DNA of 25,925 nt, from positions 1 to 25,925 of the forward strand of contig JAHBMJ010001342.1 of the NCBI GenBank assembly GCA_018398765.1. Direction: 5' to 3'. Below are positions 12,126 through 24,292 of the stretch, piece after piece (position 1 is the stretch's first letter; each line of letters starts with the position of its first letter). The DNA is from Chromera velia (lineage: Eukaryota; Sar; Chromeraceae). Below the pieces are notes generated by a model. It saw only the letters and a list, made by a program, of their open reading frames with translations, searched no databases and was not told where the DNA came from. The position numbers were made by a program, and so were the translations under genes.

Positions 12126-13349
12126 CTGAAGAAGTCCCGAGAAGATGACGAGATCATCTCCCACAATCTTGGCAACGTTGGTGTCTCTCAGCGCTCGCAT
12201 CAGCAGGGCCTGCTCTGCCAAGTCGGGCTCTGCTCTCTTGAACGACCCCGCAACCACAAGCACCGACTTGATCGCACGAAGACCCCAATCGTAATGTTGG
12301 GCCTTGGACAGGAGGTCCTTCGAGAGTGCGTACAGGCGGGTAAACTTACGTGCCAAAACCTTTGCACCCACAAATCCCTCTGCCATCAGCATGTTCTCGC
12401 AGATTAGTTCCAGATCGGGAACCATCACAGTGATGGGTCGGAACAAAGCCTTCAGACCCTCTGGGAGCTCTGAACGTCCCAGGTACCCAGGGTTCATTGT
12501 GATGAACGCACCGCATGTGGGATCGAGTGCAATCTCGTCTCCCTGGAGAATGAACCTCTTGACTTTGGCCTTCACGGCATCCACCACAGCCTTGAACTGG
12601 ACGGAGCACACAGAGAGCACCTCAGGGACCAAACGGTTAAACTCATCAAAGCAACCCCACGACCCAGAGGCTGCCAGACCCTTGAAGATATTCCCCAGAG
12701 ACTGGTAATCCATCTGATCGGAACAGTTGAACACATACACAGCCTTGCCCATCGCTGATGCAAGATCTTTTGTCGTCTCTGTCTTCCCAGTTCCTGCAGG
12801 ACCTGCCGGAGCGCAACCCATACACAGATGGAGCGCCTGGGTGGCTGTGACGTAGATTCTATCTGTCAGAGGAGTGACGACCAATCGCGGTCCATTCCCC
12901 AGATACTCATACCCGTACCAGAATGCAGCATCTGCGATTGTGATTCGCATGTCCTCTTCCTGTGTGTTCCAGTGGAACTTCAACTGAGACTGCCACACAA
13001 AGTGGTCGGCCCTGGTGACTCCCTCCTGAACGAGCTGGTTAATAATGTCTCGTCCGTGTGTGTCCATAGTGATGAGACACATGATCTTCTGTCGCATCGG
13101 CTTGGTCAGTTGACCCTGGACCATCTTGATCAGGCCTGTGAGCTCCTCTACCTGGTTCTCGTAGCACTTTGTCACGGCCTGCTTGTCACCGTTGTTGTAG
13201 GCGTCGAAGCATGCCTCCACGGCCTTGCACCAGGCCGCCATGTTGGTCATCAGGGTGATCTGAGCCACAGGGTCTTGAAGGATCCACTCCTCCCGGGTCT
13301 TGCCTGCATCCATCATGCAGAAGAAATTCAATCTATCTTTCTCTTTCTA

Positions 13350-13416
<67 letters not shown>

Positions 13417-16109
13417 ATAGTTCTGTGCGCGGGAGTATGTGAGTCAGAAAAAGAGAAGAACAGTAGAGGGAAGAAGCAAGCACAGAGAAGACTAATGTCC
13501 AGTCCGCCAGGCGCCCTGGCAGAGAGAGGCTGACCTGAAAACCGCTCCTTCAAAGAAACCTTTGCGTAGTGCTTCAAAGAGCTTCTCATGATGTTGATGC
13601 AGTCGTCCAGGTAGCATTCGACCTGCAGTCATTCAGTCGAGTATCCATTCATCCATTCACGAACATTCATATGCGCATTCATTCAAGTGTTGGCGGAATC
13701 AATCAATCAATTAACCGGAAAGAGGAATGCGCACAATACATGAATATTCCATGTGCACACAAATCGGCACGTTTGTTACCATCACTCTGTGTGTCCATGT
13801 GTCCATGTATCCATGTGTGTGTGTGTGTGTGTGTGTGTGTGGTATTGTTGAACATAAGATAGTCGAAATCTGCATGTGTTCAGCTTGAACATCACCCCCC
13901 TCCAAGTCCTTCCTGACAGGATTACTTTTCTGTGGCTGTGAGGGAACTCATGAATGTATTCGAAGAATCACAAATCCGCTCGCATACACAAAAAAAGAAT
14001 CAAAACAGGCCGACTAACTGACTCACCTTTCCGAGCAGCTTGAGGGGCTGAGGGAACTCGACGGTCTCTTTCCCAACGCAGGCATCGAGGGAGATCGCTG
14101 TGGGTCTCTCGCTGGCGTCTTCCGGAACGTTCAGGTTGTAGATCTCCACGGCCTGGAAGATCTTCGGCAAGTGGGGCATCACCTGGAACCAGGCAGCAAG
14201 GCAGGCAGGCAAACAGGCAGAGAGAAAGAAGAGAACAGTGTGGCACGGCAACACTTGGATTCAGAAAAAGGGCAAGACAAAAGGAAGGGACCAAAGAACG
14301 AACGAAAGAATGAAAGGCAGGATGCGAGACAGGGATAGAGCGAGGAGGCAAAATTCCGAAAGAAGAGGGAAAAACAAGACAGAGATGAAAAAGAAGACAG
14401 AAATGAGAGGGGGAAAAATGCCAAAGCAAACCACGCTTGCTCAAAGAGAATCCAGATACCCATTCCGGCACTCTCACTTTTGGTCGCCCCCCCACTCAAC
14501 AAACATCTGACAGGAAACGAAAGAGACCATGTTGGGAAAGGAAGGGAGCGCCTCAATAGCCATTTGCAAGACTTCGTCATAATCTTCCAGAACCCATTTG
14601 GGAGAAGCACGAGAAAAATCACATTCACTGCTCCCATGAATGAACCCTTACTTCTCTCCATATATTTTTTCATGTTCTAGTTGTACTATTCATAATAGAA
14701 GAAGATCCATGCACTGACTTTCGCAGGCGAGTTGCCAGACGAAAGAATGTCGAGGAGATCTGCCGTGGAGACGAAGTAGAATCGAGGGAAGGCGCGTCGC
14801 TTCCCGTCCATGAAATCATTCAGGGCCTTCTCGCATGCGGTCAACGCCGTCTGGACGCCCTCCAATTGGGGGAACATGCCGTCTCTGTTGCAGAAGTCTC
14901 GGGCCAGGTCGGTCTCCTTGCCGATCTTGAGGATCTCTTTCACGGTCTGGTCAATGGACACAAATCGCTCAGACTCCTGAGGCAGTTCCTTCTTCACTTC
15001 CTCCGAATGGATGAAGAGATTCTCCAAGAACGACCACGAGCGCTGAACCTCTGTGAGAATCTGTGTGACTTCCGACACATTTGCCAGGCTCTTCTGCCAC
15101 GTGACGACCTCAGTCTCGAAAGTGGCGAGGAACCTGGAGGCGAACATGTTCTGCACCTGCACTTGGTTTTCCTCCAACATTTCGAAGTTTTCCTCGCTGA
15201 GTTTGAGGAGCATAATGTCGGTCTGTTTGTGCTGTTGGTGTTCGAACTTGACGGTCTCCCAGTTTTCTGTAATCTTCTTGAGCGTCTTCTCCATTTTGCT
15301 TTCCTGTTTGGCCTGATCTGTAATTTCCTCGACCGGTTCCTGGAATTTCCAGAGCTCCAAGGAGTTGATCTCCTGCAACACAGGAAGGAAGGAAGGAAAG
15401 AAGGAAGGACAGGAAGGACAGGAAGGAAGGAAGGACAGGAAGGAAGCAAAGAAGGAAGGAAGGAAGGAAGGAAGGAAGGACAGGAAGGAAGGAAGAAAGG
15501 AAGGACAGGAAGGAAGGAAGGACAGGAAGGAAGGAAGGAAGGAAGGAAAGAAGGAAGGAAGGAAGGAAGGAAGGAAAGAAGGAAGGAAGGAAGGAAGGAA
15601 AGAAGGAAGAAAGGAAGGAAGGAAAGAAGGAAGGAAAGAAGGAAGGAAGGAAGGAAGGAAAGAAGGAAGGAAGGAAGGAAAGAAGGAAGGAAGGAAGGAA
15701 GGAAGGAAAGAAGGAAGGAAGGAAGGAAGGAAGGAAAGAAGGAAGGAAGGAAGGAAAGAAGGAAGGAAGGAAGGAAGGAAAGAAGGAAGGAAGGAAGGAA
15801 GGAAGGAAAGAAGGAAGGAAGGAAGGAAGGAAAGAAGGAAGGAAGGAAGGAAGAAAGGAAGGAAAGAAGGAAGGAAGGAAGGAAGGAAAAAAGGAAGGAA
15901 GGAAGAAAGGAAGGAAGGACAGGAAGGAAGGAAGGAAGGAAAGAAGGAAGGAAGGAAGGAAGGAAGGAAAGAAGGAAGGAAGGAAGGAAAGAAGGAAGGA
16001 AAGAAGGAAGGAAAGAAGGAAGGAAGGAAAGAAGGAAGGAAGGAAGGATGCAAAAGAAGAAAAGAAAAACCAGTACCGCACACGCATATGCACTGACATA
16101 AAGGGGGTG

Positions 16110-16143
<34 letters not shown>

Positions 16144-16720
16144 GGGAGTGGGGCATGCAGAAAAAGGTTGAGGGCGCCGGGGGGAACAAACAAAGCGAGC
16201 AACTGAGACAGACAGGCACAAACATACAAAGACACAGAGATACACGATACATCATCGGTCTGTGAAACAAGAGACTACGCAGAGCATCCCACTGATTCTT
16301 TCGAGTGAATCCCTGCCAAGCCGTACGGCAACTGTTTTTCACGACAATCAAGTTTTTTCTAGCGTTCTGTCATCCCTTTTGTGAATATCAAACCGTCCTC
16401 TACCCCCCCTTTTCGGCTCGCGTCTATCTGTATGAAGGAAAGGAAGGAGGCCAACGAACCAGCGAACCAACGGACCTGGAGGAGCATGTCATCTGTCACC
16501 TTCACGTCTTTCCCCACGAGCTTCATCAGAGCCTCCCAGTGACGTGCCCTCATGGCGGGATCACGCAGCTCTGCGCTCATTCATTTGACACACACATACA
16601 CAAGTGCATCCATCCATCCATCAGGCCGAACGCATGCATGAAGGGAAAGGAAAGGAAAAAGAGAATGCAAGCAGGCGAACAAAGCAAGCAGGCGAACAAA
16701 TCTCACATGGAGAGGAAGAC

Positions 16721-16763
<43 letters not shown>

Positions 16764-16875
16764 AAGAGAGAGACAGAGAGACAAGAGGACAGAACGTGGA
16801 GAAAAGTGAAAGCACAGAAGAGAAGGAAAGAAGTGAAAAAATCGGCCAGGGAAATTCCATGACACAAACACACAT

Positions 16876-16912
<37 letters not shown>

Positions 16913-19900
16913 GAGAGAGAGAGAGACACACACACACACACACGCACGCACAACTCATCTGAATGATTTGACCTCACGCCTCACCACTCACGCACCTGCG
17001 ATGAGCGGCACGAGGACCAGCCATCTCTTGATGCTGTCTGCGAGGCCGACGTATGCGTCTACTTTTCTGTCGACCTTGATGTCCTTCAACTTCTTCTGCA
17101 TTGATTTCACCTCCTCCTCCATCTCTGGGGCCATGATCTCTCCCCACTTTGTCTGCTCGAACTCCGCAAACTGCTCCTGGCAACTCTCTGTGAACTGCCA
17201 GAGAGCTCGGAAGGCTGCCACGTCCTCTCTGCAGGCAGACAGGCAATGATTCCATCCAGAAAGAATTCGTCTCATTCGTGGTGCTTCTTTCTCTCTCTCG
17301 GTGGGTAGGTGGTCTTCGGAAGGAAGGAAGCAGTGAAGCACGGAACGGAGGCTTTCTTTCATTGCTCATTCATTTAAGAAAGGCAACCTTCGGAACTGAA
17401 CCACATTTTCTCTTTTTTGTCTGACAAAGCAAAGAGGGGAAAACAGGAAACAAGGACTTCTTTCTGGAAGGTCAGACAGGACACAAACAGAGGAACACAG
17501 AATACATACAAGAGGGGGAAGCATCACGCCTTCTTTCTATTTGACATGTGGAGGCACTGACAAGCAAAAACGGCTGCATATCAACAGCCTATCAAAATGA
17601 AAAAAGAGACGGGAGGGAACCAAGAATCACCTTCCTCGATCCAGGTGAGATGGCCTTTTCTTTCATTTCCGACCGTTGAAGAAAACTTTTATCCAATAGC
17701 TTGCCAATCATCTGTCTCTGTGTTCTTGTTCGTGAGTGTTTTTGTTTGCAAACTCACCTATGCATGCAGTGCCTTCTCACTCACTCACCAATCCCCGTCT
17801 CGCTCCCCTCTTACCTACCTGCACTGCTGCAGAGTCTTGCGAGAAACCTCAACCTCCTGAGGGTAATCAAAGGCCTCCGCAAGATGCGAGAGCTCCGAAA
17901 GTTGCGCTTCTTTCTCACCGATCATCTTGTCAATCTGCAGGTGCACATACAGGCAGACAGACAGACGTATGAAAGAAATTACACACGCACCCCCCCCGCA
18001 CAGACATGCAGAGGCGGGGAGAAAGAGAGGGGGGGCGAGAACTTTTGCGTGGATCCCTGGGTCGCCTGCTGGTCATTCTTTTTTCCATGCAGCCTCGCTC
18101 AACCCGATAGAATTGTCTCTTATATTGCGCGTGTGCGTTCGTGTGTGTGTGTGTGTGTGTGCAAATGAAGGACGTGCATTCCTCCTCTCCTTGCACACGT
18201 GAATTCTCTCTTCACCCGAGCACCCAATTGAAAGCCACTCGGAAGGAAATGCTTGTGAGCCAGCCGTGATGAGGACCTGCTATCCTCTTTGGCAAAATCA
18301 AACAAAAAGACAAATCGGGGGATGAATTGAGAAAGAAAGAAAGAAAGAAAAAAGGAAAAACAGAAAGAAAGAAAGTATGATACATGGATGTAAGACCATT
18401 CAGACATACACACAGACAGACAGATTAACGAACGAACCTCATCGAGGCGTTCCACGGAGGCCTTCACTCCGGATTCAAATTTCTGGAAGTTCTCCTGCTT
18501 CAGAGAGGTCTGCAGGAAGCGGAAGATGGACGGAGAGCGAATATCTACCCCCGAATATCCTGATGGACGGAGGCTCCATAGAGAACAGGGATGCATGGAT
18601 AAAAAAAAGAAGCGCTGACAGACAGACAGGGTATGAAGACAGACAGACAGAGAACAAAGGGGAGGCCGCCCGGATTTTGTTCCTATTGTCCATGATCTCA
18701 TTCATACACGGAGAGAATGTTGGATGTCGGTAGAGGGACGAAAGCGGGTCAGAGAAACATATAGAGAGAAAGATGTAGAAACACAACCATGCATGCACTG
18801 ACGTGGAATTCCTTCTGGCTGTTCTCAAATGCCGCGATGTCGTTCCGTCCCTTTTCGGCCTCTGCGGCGACGGTTCCCGCGATCTCTTTTTCCTTCTTTC
18901 GGGCGGCTCCCTTGAGCGCGGAGACCTGCAAAGACAAACAGACAGAAACAAAGAAAGAAAGGAAGAGACGAAAAGAACAAGAAAGCAAGAAAGAAAGAAA
19001 CAAAAAGCAAAAAAACAGGAGACAATTGATCAGGACATGAATTACTTGCAGGACGGAAGCCTATCGATTGATCAATCAATGCAAGCAAAAGAGAGCCAAC
19101 CAACCAGAAAAGCAGGCAGAAAGACCCCCCCTGGCATTTTTGGATCATCTTCCAACCTTTTCGTTCCTACATTTTATTTCTTCGTTCAACCTTTCCAGAC
19201 GCAGACAGGCAGGCCTGCTGACATGACAGAAGCGTATTTACGAACAGCGGGCTGATTACAGGAGAATGCGGCTTTGTCTCTATCATTTCTTACCTGCATC
19301 TCTCAGAGGTCCACCCTGTCTTGCGCTTGACCTGTGATGACTTCCCTTCCATCCAGTTCCTTCCACCAACGGGCAATGAATGACCTTTCTACTTATTCGC
19401 ACCATGCATGCATGGGAATGCCAATCAATTCATGCACCCACCCACCCACCTTGTCCTGCACAGCCTTCAATTTCTTCACGTTCTGCTCTGTCGGCAGGCC
19501 TTCCTTGTCGAGTGTGTTGAGGGTCTCTCCGAGCACGTGCATCTGCAGAAGGAGCTCGTCTCCCTTGCGCTCCACGTCCATGATGTGATTGCGGACCTGT
19601 TGAAAGAGAATCAATCGAAAAGAATTCAGATGCAAAAGAGAGAGTGAAAGCTGCAGACGCATGTATGTCTCTCGATCCATCTACATGCACACGTGCATGA
19701 GGCTATTTGTGCATAGGCAGAAAGAAAGAATGAAAGAAAAAACACATGCCGGCTCGAAGGGAGGTGGATGACGGGCCTTCAGGATCATAAACATCATATA
19801 CATTCTTTAGCTTGACTCTCTTCTGGATTTTTTTTTTCAAAGAGAGATGTACAGAGAGGGCACGCAGGTGCATAGATCCACTCACACATGCACGCAGACC

Positions 19901-20585
19901 CGCAAGCCATTTGTGCAACGATTGATTGACTAGTCGGCTTACTGACTGACTGACTGACCTTGATGACGTTCTTGACGTCTCCGTCCTTGACCTTCGTCTC
20001 GAGACCTGCCGCGGTCTCTTTTGCGAAGTGGTCGAGTTCCTCCAGGGAAGATTTGACGAAGGAGGCGACCACAGAACCTGATCGAATTCGCAGGGAAATG
20101 AATACACGGAAGGAAACAAACGCAAAGATGTATTTACATGCATGGACATATCTTTGAATGCAGAGGGAGATTCACTCTGTTGAAATCTGAGGGCCCGCAG
20201 TGGCTTCTGACTTCCACATCGAACTACATGCAAAGCCAGGCAGGCAGGCCCACGTGATTGGATGCACCCGTCTACCTCCCTCCTCTTTCTCTTTCTAGTC
20301 CGCTCTCCCCCTTTTCTTTCTTTTTTTTCGGCCTTTCTCTCTGTGTCGTCAATGGGCGATGGATGCGCTCTTGATTCTCCCCCCCCGGGTCTTTCTTTCT
20401 TTCTTGCCGAGAAATGAGTGAGTGCTTGAGGATTGGGGTCGGACTGCGTGCATGCAGGAGATAGACAGACCTGAGAACTCGTTTGCTTTCGGTTTTGCGC
20501 CTTCCACGAAGATCGCAGAGAAGGGCGCGCCTCTGAGGGGCTTCAGCTTTTCTTCTTCGTCCTGGACGGACACGCGAATGATCAC

Positions 20586-20627
<42 letters not shown>

Positions 20628-21776
20628 AGACACACACGGGAGGGGGGGGGGGAATGCGACAGACACAAATATCCAATCCATGTCTGTCGTCGAGTTGACG
20701 GAAGGGAGCGTGCGATCATGGTTGTAGATCCTCTCAGAAAAGATTGTGGAAGGGGGAACGTACTCAGAGATGGTAGGACAGTCGTCAATGTGGGAGGGGA
20801 CACAAGATGAAAAGAATGCCCATTCATGCATCCTTCATTCGTTCGTCCGTTCATCCATTCATAGCCCCTCATTCGCATTTCTGCCTTCGAAGCAGTGTGC
20901 CTGCATGACCGTCAGACGAGCCAGAGGTACAAATTAATTGCTTGGTGTTTTCACTAGACTACCTACATGCATGTATACATCCCCTGCAGAAATCACTCAC
21001 ATGCATGCATCAAGCGAGTTCTGCCTCACCTCTCCTGCCTTGGGCGCGGTGTATCTGACGATGTACTGCCCGTTGTCCTTGTCCTCCAATTCCCACGGGA
21101 TCTCGTTGTCGTCTGCAGGGGGGGGGGCTGCCTCTGCGGCTCCCTCCGTCTTTCCCTCCTCGCCCTCCTTCTTCTCCTCTCCCTCTTTGGCCTCTTCCTT
21201 TTTCTCCTCCTTCTTCGGGGATGCCTCCCCCTTGTCCGCCAGCTTCTTGTCGACCTTGTACGAGATCTTGATCGAGAACACATCCCCCCCCGACTTTCTG
21301 TTCTCCCCTTTTTCGTTCCTCGCCTGGATGACGAACGTCGAGGGCACTCCCGGGCACTGGTCGGTCAGAAGACCTGGACCGAATGCCAGAGACCGGTCGG
21401 CTTGCTGCAGAAACCGAAGGGGGGGGGGGGNGGGGGGGGGGGGGACTCAAATGGACAAACGAGGGAGGGAGGGAGGATCGGTCCTTCACCTTCAGATTGA
21501 AAGAAACTCGAGGACAAACAACAAGGAAGAAAAAAGAATTCAAGAAAGACAAGGGGGCGCAATGACAAGAGAAATGCACGAATAGATGATTGTGTATTTT
21601 TTTTTTCACATATTGGAGCCCAAGTGCATATTAATATCTCGTACGTACAAGAATGAAAAGGCCATGTATGTGGAATTGCATGGAGGCAGAATTAAGTGGC
21701 AGTGAGTGCACTGAAGGAATTGACATGAGAGGTGACGTGCTTTTGAGATGATGGGATTCGCTGGTCTGCTCGCTTT

Positions 21777-21807
<31 letters not shown>

Positions 21808-22268
21808 CCGGACTGTATGATTGCCTTTTTATTTGCCTGCGTGACTGGCTGACCGTGTTGAGGAAATAGGAGAAAGTCGTGAATGTCGTTGTGAAGTCTT
21901 TGTTGCCGATCTGGATGCGAACCTCGGTCTCGCTTTCTCGGGACCCCAAAACCTGCTCTCAGGCACGCACGTGTACTCAATGATTATCACGCATTTATTT
22001 CATCATACTGCTCATGCAGAGGTGATGATGACATGAACATTATGACAAGAACATCCATCATGTTTCTTTCTGGTTCAACCTTTATGGAGATCCAGGTACG
22101 TCATTTAGAGAGAATCGGACAGGCAGAGAGACAGACAGACAGGCAAAGCTCCCACACATACGCAGCAAGGTCGGTCGGTCAAAATGGCAAGACGACGTGC
22201 GCGCATGCAGGCACACACAATCACTCTGGAGATGGGGTCGGGAAGCGAGAGGAAGAAGCAAGCGTCAC

Positions 22269-22308
<40 letters not shown>

Positions 22309-24252
22309 CACACCTTGAGGATGTTGGGGGTACGGCAGACCACCGTGTCAGATGACATGAACTGGACGTCGGAGGCGTCAGCCGTCACCTTTCCGACAGA
22401 GAACCTGACAGACAGACAAACAAACAAGAAACAAACAAAGATTCAAACGAAGAGAAGGGGGGGGAGAGAAAGAGACGCACGTGAGGGAAGCGAGAGAGGG
22501 TCAGTGCAGTGCAGTGCATACGCAGAATTGATTTCGACAGGGTGCCAGAGCCTTTCTCCGACAGACTCAACAGACTGACCCCCCAAGTGGCTGGATACTG
22601 CCTGACCAACGACCCACGCACCCCCCCACCCACCCACCTGACGGTCATGTTCCCATCGGAGAATCCGGTTCCGCAGATCTTCACTTCGGTGTTTCCCGTC
22701 ACGGGCCCCAGCCTCGGAACGATCGAGAACACAGCGTACGGAGGGCCGACAACGGAGGACACATTCAGAGCCCACACATCCCCGAGCCACTTATTTGCCC
22801 ACCCACCGAAGACAAGAACATTCGATTCTTCAGGATCGTAGCACACAGCAGCATGTTCGCGAGGGGGGGGTCTCTCTCCGTCTCCAGGAGCACCAAAATT
22901 CAGTTCTCCCCTCGTCCCCCTGCCCTGTGCCATCGTTGCCTCCAGGTCCCCGTGAGTGCTCCGTGTGTCGAGTCCCTTCTTCGGCTTCAGCTCTGGAATG
23001 TCCCAGAACATCTTCTCCCCCAGGTCCAGCACTCCTGCAAGCAAGCAAACAAGCATCAATCAAAACGTCATGGACATATGCATGCACATGTCGATCGTGT
23101 TGTCATTCGAGAAGACGACTTCAAGGACCTGTCCTCCTCTAGCACCCATGATCGCATAGTAACCTGCCAAGCATTTTCTTTCGGTGAACCATCGACAGCT
23201 TCAGAAAACATGATCAGGTTACACCCGTCGCACCCACCCACGCACCTGTGGTGTTATCGAACGACCCAAAGCTCCTCTGCCCTCCCTCGTCAAACTTCCC
23301 AGCGGAACCCCCGAAGACGAAAACCTTCCAGGAGGGAATCGCCTCGATCAGCTGCGCGCGTGAGAAGTTTTTGTGCACGAGGTGTTCTTTTCATTTTGTG
23401 AGAGGCCAAAAACATCAATTCATTCTGGCATGTTTGCAGGCGGTCCGAACGAAGACATGAGTGCCGGCCATCGACTCAATGCTGCAGAATTCTTTCTCTC
23501 ACAAAGTCTCACAGAAAGAATCGATGAAGGAAGAACACACAGGCAGCAAGACACTGACGTTGAGCCATAGGAGACAATATAGAAAAAGGAAAGCCCTACA
23601 AAATAGATAGATAGATAGACAAACAGACCTGGCAGGAGACGTTCCATCTGGGTGTGGTGTTCGGAATCGGCAGGTCCAGATCGCTCCAGTCCTTCTGCAT
23701 AGATACCATGAAGGAAAGAAACACAAAGAAAGAGAGGAGAAATACAAAGAGAAGGAAAGCAAAGGAAGCTCACTGACTGACGGAAACTCTTTTGTTCCGT
23801 CTCACTCTACATTCAAGCGAATTGACATGCAGCACCTTCTGTCATTGCAAAGACGTAACTATATGAAGAGTTGCAAGTTGAAGTTCTTACGAGAAGAAAA
23901 ACACATACCGATCGTGTCTAGCCTCTCTGGAGACCTACCTACCTGGGTGTCTCTCCAGAGATTCCTTCCAAAAAATGCAATCTGGTTCGTTGATCAGTCG
24001 ATCGCCCGAGATTCAAAAAACAAGAAAGAAAGACCAATTCAGAAAAACAGAAAAAAGAACATCATGCAGGGAGGCAGGGAGGGAGAATCTCATCATGCGG
24101 TCATTCTCTCTCATCAATCATCCATCAGGGCACTCACCCACTCACTCCTTCGACTCTATGGATCCCTTCTTGATTCATTCCTCCTTCCCTCCCTCCCTCC
24201 CTCTGCCCCTTTCCATTTGCACATTGAATCGATTTCAGATCAGAGAGACGTG

Positions 24253-24292
<40 letters not shown>

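Noticed and set aside
12828-13442. Plus-strand open frame of 204 codons opposite AAA1
   Set aside because: It is the antisense shadow of exon 21, where conserved dynein codons lie on the minus strand; the product has no recognisable feature.
14866-16101. Plus-strand open frame of more than 400 codons rich in Lys, Glu, Gly and Arg, and its minus-strand Phe-Leu-Pro-Ser counterparts
   Set aside because: All come from the stop-free GGAA/TTCC tract plus antisense of exon 18. No domain, and every frame is open for the same reason.
20586-21029. Possible extra exon in intron 9 (a unique, non-repetitive minus-strand open stretch near 20680-20830)
   Set aside because: Exons 9 and 10 already join into an unbroken filamin domain in phase 0; an added exon would split a strand pair.
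21960-22050. Box C-like ATGATGA words in intron 7 suggesting a C/D snoRNA
   Set aside because: No box D (CTGA) at suitable spacing and no terminal stem on the transcript strand.
23924-23961. 9-bp inverted repeat with a 20-nt loop in intron 3
   Set aside because: Short enough to be expected by chance in 26 kb; no link to a splice site.
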